Of a stretch of 59,678 nt of DNA, positions 54,592-59,678 are shown one piece after another. Numbering within the stretch: the first letter of the stretch is position 1; every line of letters begins with the position of its first letter. The position numbers and the translations under genes are program-made. This DNA is from an uncultured Saprospiraceae bacterium. Its GTDB lineage: Bacteria; Bacteroidota; Bacteroidia; Chitinophagales; Saprospiraceae. The notes under the pieces were generated by a model, which was not told the DNA's origin, did no database searches, and worked only from the letters and a program-made list of their open reading frames with translations. The DNA is taken from positions 1 to 59,678 of the forward strand of contig CALAJP010000126.1 in assembly GCA_937922815.1 (NCBI GenBank), read 5' to 3'.

Positions 54592-56460
54592 CTATTCATC
54601 AATTTTTTTCCCTTGCATAGATGCAGAAACTACAGAATCCATAGCTCGATGAGCCAAGGGCTGTGTATAATCATTTAACTTTTCAATCATGGTGTTAATG
54701 GAATCTTTGTCCTCAGAAGATACTATTTCTTCTAGTTCTTTTACCAATGTAGTTGTTTGATGGTACTCCTCTTTTGATAAAATATTTTTATGTTGATTAA
54801 GGAATTTTTTAGAAGCTCTTACAATATAGTTGGCCTCATTTCTTGCTTCCATTAATGCTTTAACTTTTATATCCTGTTCCGCATTTTGAATAGAATCGAT
54901 AAGCATTTTTGCCATTTCTTCTTCAGAAATACTATATTGAGAATGGATGGTAATGGCTTGTTCTACTCCCGAACGCAATTCTTTAGCGTTTACTTTTAGT
55001 ACGCCATCAGCATCAATAATGAAATGAACTTCAATTTTGGGTAAACCAGCAGGCATAGGAGGTATATTATCTAATACAAATTCTCCTAAAGCTCTGTTGT
55101 CCGTAACTAATTCTCTTTCACCTTGAAAAACACTGACCTTTAATTTAGTTTGTCCGTCAACAGAAGTGGTATATTGTCTACCAACTCGTGCAGGGACTTT
55201 TGAGTTTCGGGGTAAAATAACATCCATCAAACCACCAACCGTTTCAATGCCTAAAGAAAGTGGTGTAATATCTAGTAATAATACATCTTTATTATTTCCG
55301 GCCAATACATCGGCTTGAATAGCAGCTCCCAAAGCGACTACTTCGTCTGGGTTCAAAGAATCATTTACGGGTTTTTCAAAATATTCACTTACTCTTTCTT
55401 TTACCAATGGTACTCGTGTCGAACCTCCGACTAAAATGACATGATCAATATCTACTTTTTCTAAACCTGCATCTTTCATTGCCTGTTCACAACTGTCAAT
55501 AGTTTTGGAAACTAAAGAATCAATAACTTTATTGAAGTCTGATCTCGAAAGGGTCATCTCTGCACCTGCAAACTTTTCAGAGAAGAAATCTTGGCTAGAT
55601 AATACTTTTTTCGCTTTTTCGGCAACTAATCGAAATGCTTGAAAAAAAGAGTCGTCAGCAAATAATTGTTCTTTATTCAAATCATGTTCTTTTATCCAAT
55701 ATTCTAAAATGGCTTTATCAAAATCATCTCCGCCTAAATAAGTATCTCCATGGGTCGATAGAACTTCAAAAACACCAGCTTGAATTTCTAATACAGAACA
55801 GTCAAATGTTCCACCGCCCAAATCATATACGACTACTTTTTGACCATCATTTTCATCAATTGTAATTCCATAAGCTAATGAAGCCGCAGTAGGTTCATTC
55901 AAAATCCTTAACACATCTAAACCCGCTAATTTGCCGGCTTGGCGGGTGGCTTGGCGTTGATTGTCATCAAAATAAGCGGGAACGGTAATCACAGCCTTTG
56001 AAATGGGTTGTTTTAATTCTCTTTCTATTCTTTCTTTGAGGTATTTCAATATCTCGGCGGATAATTCGATAGGACTATAAAATTTGTCTTGCACACGAAT
56101 TTTAACCATAGCATTATTTTCATCATCAATAATTTGATATGAAAAATGAGCATCTAATTCTTTTAAATCTTCGTAAGAACGTCCCAATAAACGTTTTACC
56201 GAATATATCGTATTCTCGGGATGTTCAATCATTTTTTCTTTGGCATCTTCACCTACTATAGCATTGCCGTGTTCATTAAAATAAACAATAGAAGGTACAA
56301 GGGTATGTTTTCCGTCCTTGCCTTTTATGGCTTTGGCTTTCCCCTCTTCTATTATCGCAACCAAAGAATTTGTAGTACCTAAATCGATTCCAACAATAAT
56401 CTCCTTTTTCTCCTCATTTTGGGTTACCCCTTCTTTCATATTAATACCAATCCTTGCCAT
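54592..56460 (-). CDS. hscA: Fe-S cluster assembly chaperone HscA (Hsp70 family)
   Basis: 622 residues from the ATG at 56460 (MARIGINMKEG, the usual Bacteroidota HscA start). An upstream ATG at 56490 is rejected because a -7 promoter element lies over it. Hsp70 ATPase motifs GIDLGTTNSLVA, VYDLGGGTFDCSVL and VGGSTRVPLV are present. The substrate domain has NSKVPAR and DADGVLKVNAKE with the HscA-type ELRSGVEQAI instead of the DnaK KD-rich sequence, and there is no EEVD-like or glycine-rich DnaK tail. It helps the scaffold IscU release Fe-S clusters. No isc/suf genes or hscB are adjacent. Confidence 0.88.
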   Translation of the reverse strand: MARIGINMKEGVTQNEEKKEIIVGIDLGTTNSLVAIIEEGKAKAIKGKDGKHTLVPSIVYFNEHGNAIVGEDAKEKMIEHPENTIYSVKRLLGRSYEDLKELDAHFSYQIIDDENNAMVKIRVQDKFYSPIELSAEILKYLKERIERELKQPISKAVITVPAYFDDNQRQATRQAGKLAGLDVLRILNEPTAASLAYGITIDENDGQKVVVYDLGGGTFDCSVLEIQAGVFEVLSTHGDTYLGGDDFDKAILEYWIKEHDLNKEQLFADDSFFQAFRLVAEKAKKVLSSQDFFSEKFAGAEMTLSRSDFNKVIDSLVSKTIDSCEQAMKDAGLEKVDIDHVILVGGSTRVPLVKERVSEYFEKPVNDSLNPDEVVALGAAIQADVLAGNNKDVLLLDITPLSLGIETVGGLMDVILPRNSKVPARVGRQYTTSVDGQTKLKVSVFQGERELVTDNRALGEFVLDNIPPMPAGLPKIEVHFIIDADGVLKVNAKELRSGVEQAITIHSQYSISEEEMAKMLIDSIQNAEQDIKVKALMEARNEANYIVRASKKFLNQHKNILSKEEYHQTTTLVKELEEIVSSEDKDSINTMIEKLNDYTQPLAHRAMDSVVSASMQGKKIDE

Positions 56461-56487
56461 ATTCTGTTTGTATTTTTTATTGAAGAA

Positions 56488-56495
56488 CAAAATTA
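56488..56495 (-). promoter_or_regulatory. Promoter -7 element of hscA
   Basis: On the minus strand 56495-56488 reads TAATTTTG (TAnnTTTG), 27 bp ahead of the ATG at 56460. It overlaps the alternative ATG at 56490 and so decides the start. Confidence 0.55.
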
Positions 56496-56550
56496 CGGAA
56501 TGAAGGTTTGAAAAGAGTGCTATTCTTTAATAAAATTTATCGTTTGAACT

Positions 56551-56934
56551 TTATTCATTACCTGCTTCCTGCGAATAATCAGTATTTAGACCTAACCATA
56601 AAGCTCGTGAATACCTAAAAAGCGGTACAAAAAAGATAGCACAAACTACTAATAGCCAGAAAAAAGCTGCATTGACCGAAAAATCGAAAAAGTAAACCAA
56701 TCCTCCTGTAAATCCTAGACAGAAGAAACCCATAAAAATATAGGAGATAAACATAGCACCGTAATAAAATCCTGGTTCTGGTAGAAAATTGTGGTTACAT
56801 TTCGTACAATGATGGTACATTTCAAAAGGTTTATTAAATTCGAAAGAACCACTTGGAAACAAATCGCCTTCTTTGCATTTGGGGCATTTTAGTTTAGAAA
56901 ATGAATACCAAAATGATTTTTTTGAATTAGACAT
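56551..56934 (-). CDS. DUF983 family membrane protein
   Basis: 127 residues. N-terminal zinc-ribbon-like pair CPKC ... CTKC (residues about 17-20 and 43-46), then two transmembrane helices (about 58-80 and 88-110), as in DUF983 proteins such as those found near cytochrome oxidase assembly genes. Function unknown. Ahead of hscA on the same strand, 90 bp apart, but hscA has its own promoter. Confidence 0.85.
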   Translation of the reverse strand: MSNSKKSFWYSFSKLKCPKCKEGDLFPSGSFEFNKPFEMYHHCTKCNHNFLPEPGFYYGAMFISYIFMGFFCLGFTGGLVYFFDFSVNAAFFWLLVVCAIFFVPLFRYSRALWLGLNTDYSQEAGNE

Positions 56935-56970
56935 AACCCTTTACCTTTATTTTATCGTAAAAAAAATGAA

Positions 56971-56978
56971 TACCTTTG
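56971..56978 (+). promoter_or_regulatory. Promoter -7 element of the TlpA-like gene
   Basis: TACCTTTG matches TAnnTTTG, 25 bp before the ATG at 57004. Confidence 0.5.
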
Positions 56979-57003
56979 TTTCTTCAAGAACATTAAATAC
57001 AAC

Positions 57004-57717
57004 ATGAATCATAAATATAGAACTTTCATTTCATTTCTTACTTGCTTTATTCTTTCTTTCTGTTTGGGAAATATAAATGCTCAGGAGAAACAAGTGAGCC
57101 TCGACCCTAAAAAAACAACTTTCAAAGATAGTCAAGGTCGAGAAATTACGTTTTCCGACTTTATCGAATTAACAGCTGTTCCTGATCATATTTTAGACCC
57201 TGTTTTTAATGCTGATGGTGAATTACTAGAAATGTATGTTATTTATCCTCCTTTTCAATCTAATAAAAGTGAAGAAGTAGAAACAGTTGTTGAAAAAAAG
57301 AATGATTTTTTTGAAATGGAAGTCCCCAATTTTAGTTTAACGAATATTGAAGGTCAAGCATTTGATAAAGAAAACCTTCAAAATAAAATTGTAGTTTTTA
57401 ATTTTTGGTTTACCAACTGTGGCCCTTGCCGAGAAGAAATACCACAGCTTAATGAATTAGTCAGCGAACATCCAAATGTGGTGTTTTTGGCTCCTACTTT
57501 TGATAAAAAAGCAAAAGTTCAAAATTTTATTACCAAACAATCATTTGATTATCATATTTTAGCCGATGCAAAAGATTTTGTAAATCAAATGGGAATTATT
57601 GGTTATCCCACTCACATGGTGATGGATAAAAATGGTAAAGTCCGTTCCATATTGACAGGTTCTCACAACATGAAAACAAGGCTCAAAAAATTGATTGCTG
57701 ACATAGAACAATTGTAG
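57004..57717 (+). CDS. TlpA-like periplasmic thioredoxin
   Basis: 237 residues. Signal peptide (about 1-26, INA/QE), an N-terminal extension of about 80 residues that I do not recognise, then a TlpA/ResA-like thioredoxin domain with the active site CGPC (139-142) and the cis-proline segment IGYPTHMVMD. Expected role: thiol-disulfide exchange in the periplasm, for example keeping cysteines reduced or correcting disulfides. This is relevant because the window encodes proteins very rich in cysteine. Single-gene unit with its own promoter. Confidence 0.88.
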   Translation: MNHKYRTFISFLTCFILSFCLGNINAQEKQVSLDPKKTTFKDSQGREITFSDFIELTAVPDHILDPVFNADGELLEMYVIYPPFQSNKSEEVETVVEKKNDFFEMEVPNFSLTNIEGQAFDKENLQNKIVVFNFWFTNCGPCREEIPQLNELVSEHPNVVFLAPTFDKKAKVQNFITKQSFDYHILADAKDFVNQMGIIGYPTHMVMDKNGKVRSILTGSHNMKTRLKKLIADIEQL

Positions 57718-57776
57718 AATCCCAATTTCCGTTTTAATTTCAAAATCATTCGTTCATTTTCTTTTGTTAATTATAA

Positions 57777-59117
57777 ATGACAATACTTACAAATATTAAA
57801 ACTGACTTTTTTATAAAATCATTGGGTGTAGTTTTATTACTCCTTTTCTCTTTCACCGTTCTTGCAGACGAACCCTATCTGCATAGAGTGCAACCTGTTA
57901 GAGGTGAAAACATTCAAAAATTACTCAAAAGATATCAATTAGATGGGGCGAGTTGCCATTTTGATTTCTTTTTGGATTTGAATGATATGAATGCTGATGA
58001 CCGATTATCGACTCGGAAAAAATATTATCTTCCTGTTGTCATTTATAGATACAATAATACTTCTATTCGTAGTACAACGGGAATTGAAAGTTGGAAAGAA
58101 GCACTTGCCATCAAAAAATACAATGAAACTTTACAAAACAAAAAGCTTCGCAAAAAGAGCATCGTTGAATCTCGAATATTATGGGTGCCATTGAAATATC
58201 TGTCTTGTCAAATGCCTGAATCTGTCGAGTTGGGGAGGGCAAAATTGGAACACTATGCCTATGATTTGCCAAGAAAAATATCTCCTTCTAAAAAGAAAGA
58301 AAAAGAGATTAAAGAAGAAGAAAATAAAGAGGCTCCACAAGTTGTAACCAAATTTGTGAAAAACAAAGAACCTATCAGTACAGAACCTCGGGACTTTCCT
58401 ATTTTTGGTAAAAAACATGCCTACACTCCCAAGAAAGATGAGTCTTTAAAAAATAAAATATATTACATCGTTAGTGGACATGGTGGGCCTGACCCAGGTG
58501 CAATAGGGAAATCGGGACGGCATACCCTTTGTGAAGATGAATATGCTTATGATGTGTCTTTACGGTTGGCTAAAAAAATTATTGAAAGAGGAGGAATTGC
58601 CTACGTGATGACCCGTGACCCCAATGATGGTATCCGAGATGACAAATATTTGGATTGTGATAAAGATGAATATACTTGGGGAACGGCAAGAATGCCTGCT
58701 AATCAACGCTATCGCCTCTACCAACGTTCGCAGTCTATTAATAAACTATACGATAGAAATAAAAAACTAGGACTCAATGAGCAAACAATGGTTTGTATTC
58801 ATATCGACTCTCGTTCGAAATCTCAAAAAACAGACGCTTTTTTCTATTATTTCCCGGGAAGTACAACGGGTAAAACCTTGGCAAAAAATTTATATAATGC
58901 CTTCGGAAATGGTTACAAAATAGTGCAACCCAACAGAGGATACAACGGTAAAGTAAGTGGTCGTGACCTCCATATGTTACGAGAATCAAAACCGAATTCC
59001 GTCTATATCGAATTGGGTAATATCCAGAATTCGAATGACCAAAAACGCATTATCCATGCTAGTAACCGTGACCTATTGGCGGATTGGCTACTGGCTGGGA
59101 TAACGAAGAAGATTTAG
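57777..59117 (+). CDS. N-acetylmuramoyl-L-alanine amidase (Amidase_3)
   Basis: 446 residues. Signal peptide (about 1-30, VLA/DE), an N-terminal LysM-like segment (GENIQKLLKRYQLDG...), a lysine/glutamate-rich linker (about 168-200), and the Amidase_3 catalytic domain (226-446): GHGGPDPGA with zinc ligand His235, CEDEYAYDV (a Glu ligand at 253 or 255), VCIHIDSR with the third His, and IELGNIQN with the catalytic Glu. It cleaves the MurNAc-L-Ala bond in peptidoglycan and may act in cell separation. The long loop between GGIAYVMTRDP and the HIDS strand (about 45 residues longer than minimal forms) could be regulatory. Confidence 0.9.
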   Translation: MTILTNIKTDFFIKSLGVVLLLLFSFTVLADEPYLHRVQPVRGENIQKLLKRYQLDGASCHFDFFLDLNDMNADDRLSTRKKYYLPVVIYRYNNTSIRSTTGIESWKEALAIKKYNETLQNKKLRKKSIVESRILWVPLKYLSCQMPESVELGRAKLEHYAYDLPRKISPSKKKEKEIKEEENKEAPQVVTKFVKNKEPISTEPRDFPIFGKKHAYTPKKDESLKNKIYYIVSGHGGPDPGAIGKSGRHTLCEDEYAYDVSLRLAKKIIERGGIAYVMTRDPNDGIRDDKYLDCDKDEYTWGTARMPANQRYRLYQRSQSINKLYDRNKKLGLNEQTMVCIHIDSRSKSQKTDAFFYYFPGSTTGKTLAKNLYNAFGNGYKIVQPNRGYNGKVSGRDLHMLRESKPNSVYIELGNIQNSNDQKRIIHASNRDLLADWLLAGITKKI

Positions 59118-59142
59118 ATGTTCAAATTATACGTGCTCTGGA

Positions 59143-59214
59143 CTAGGATTTATAGGATGGAAAGATTTTATGATTTAGCACACTTTTCTAATCATATCAT
59201 CCTCAAATCCTACG
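59143..59214. repeat. Imperfect inverted repeat next to the GxxExxY gene
   Basis: Left arm 59143-59176 and right arm 59190-59214 are imperfect reverse complements, sharing AGGATTT/AAATCCT, AGGATG/CATCCT and ATGATT/AATCAT blocks around a short loop. It ends 4 bp before the stop of the minus-strand GxxExxY gene and follows the amidase gene, so it may double as a terminator. Confidence 0.6.
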
Positions 59215-59218
59215 AATC

Positions 59219-59608
59219 TTAGTACTTACGATTATCTGGGTGGTTCACATTATAAACACGTTTAAATTGCAAACTTCTTGAACCAAAATTAATCAATAAA
59301 CCAATAGGTAGATTATAAGCTTCGCAATAATTCATAGCTTGAGCAAGGTGGACATCTTCAAGTTTAATAACAGCTTTTAGTTCAAGCATAATTTGGCCTT
59401 CCACAAAAAAGTCCACTCTCCTTTTTCCGATATGATTTTCTTCATACAATATGCCCATTTCCATTTCTCTAAGGAAAGAAAGCCCTTGGTTTTTCATTTC
59501 AATCGCCAAAGCTCTTTGATAAATCACCTCTTGAAAGCCATTCCCCAAGGTAGAATGAACTTTCATAGCACAACCAATTATCTTATGTGTCAATTCTTTC
59601 TTTTCCAT
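59219..59608 (-). CDS. GxxExxY family protein
   Basis: 129 residues. The family motif is at GNGFQEVIY; the body has the PD-(D/E)xK-like pattern RRVDFFVEGQIMLELKAV, with the E-L-K triad that resembles a nuclease core, and the terminal LLINFGSRSLQFKRVYN. The function of this family is not established. Such genes are often scattered in Bacteroidota genomes. Here it is a lone gene beside an inverted repeat. The last 70 bp of the window upstream of it show nothing further. Confidence 0.85.
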   Translation of the reverse strand: MEKKELTHKIIGCAMKVHSTLGNGFQEVIYQRALAIEMKNQGLSFLREMEMGILYEENHIGKRRVDFFVEGQIMLELKAVIKLEDVHLAQAMNYCEAYNLPIGLLINFGSRSLQFKRVYNVNHPDNRKY

Positions 59609-59678
59609 AGCATAAATTCTAATTAATAGGGTATTATGTTTAGCAGTTGGTATTCAAAATCAAACTGATTCTACCTTA

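Noticed and set aside
56461-56490. hscA start at 56490
   Set aside because: The -7 promoter element covers this ATG, and the HscA family starts at MARIGIN-like sequence, at 56460.

Overview
The window is AT-rich DNA from a member of the Bacteroidota. Four things point there: proteins ending in type IX secretion (T9SS) type B C-terminal domains (CHU_C / gliding-motility-associated type), a PorZ homologue, promoters of the TAnnTTTG type, and a division/cell-wall cluster in the order mraZ-rsmH-ftsL-ftsI-murE-mraY-murD-ftsW-murG-murC-ftsQ-ftsA-ftsZ. Family-level placement (Saprospiria, Cytophagia or Flavobacteriia) cannot be settled from the sequence. No rRNA, tRNA, CRISPR array, integrase or transposase was seen.

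Region 1 (1-18.1 kb) is a surface-protein locus. Four very large secreted proteins (the first cut by the window edge) combine calcium-binding thrombospondin type 3-like Asp repeats, cadherin-like Ig modules and a roughly 90-100-residue repeat with six cysteines, present in 24 copies over three of the genes. Three of the four end in a T9SS type B domain. The fourth, 10485-12965, lacks it but shares an N-terminal domain with its downstream neighbour. A minus-strand pair (RNase Z-like metallo-beta-lactamase fold protein and YgjP-type metallopeptidase) sits between the two halves, and a decayed TonB-receptor pseudogene follows.

Region 2 (18.1-25.7 kb) is accessory metabolism: xseB, a possible uptake/hydrolysis unit (AraC regulator, divergent TonB-dependent receptor, cytoplasmic GH63/trehalase-like hydrolase) with two 11-bp direct repeats 21 bp apart in the regulator-receptor gap, and a three-gene polysaccharide operon consisting of a UpxY/NusG-type antiterminator, a mannose-6-phosphate isomerase-like cupin and a WlbA-like sugar dehydrogenase. 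tatA lies convergent to it.

Region 3 (26.1-38.8 kb) is mostly housekeeping: dnaN, a lipoprotein, nadD and porZ as one tight operon, then a VOC protein, a GNAT acetyltransferase, tsaC, an unknown lipoprotein, a dipeptide epimerase-like enzyme, a 16-bp tandem repeat, an exported rhodanese and a large Asp-box beta-propeller protein.

Region 4 (39.0-54.6 kb) is the dcw cluster. It carries a triple MraZ operator next to its promoter and ends in a strong bidirectional terminator. The most striking gene is a single uninterrupted reading frame in which MurG is fused to MurC. murF and ddl are not in the cluster. murE has no ATG start in frame and is preceded by an ATG frame offset by one base at an A7 run.

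Region 5 (54.6-59.7 kb) holds hscA, a DUF983 protein, a TlpA-like thioredoxin, an N-acetylmuramoyl-L-alanine amidase and a GxxExxY protein flanked by an inverted repeat.
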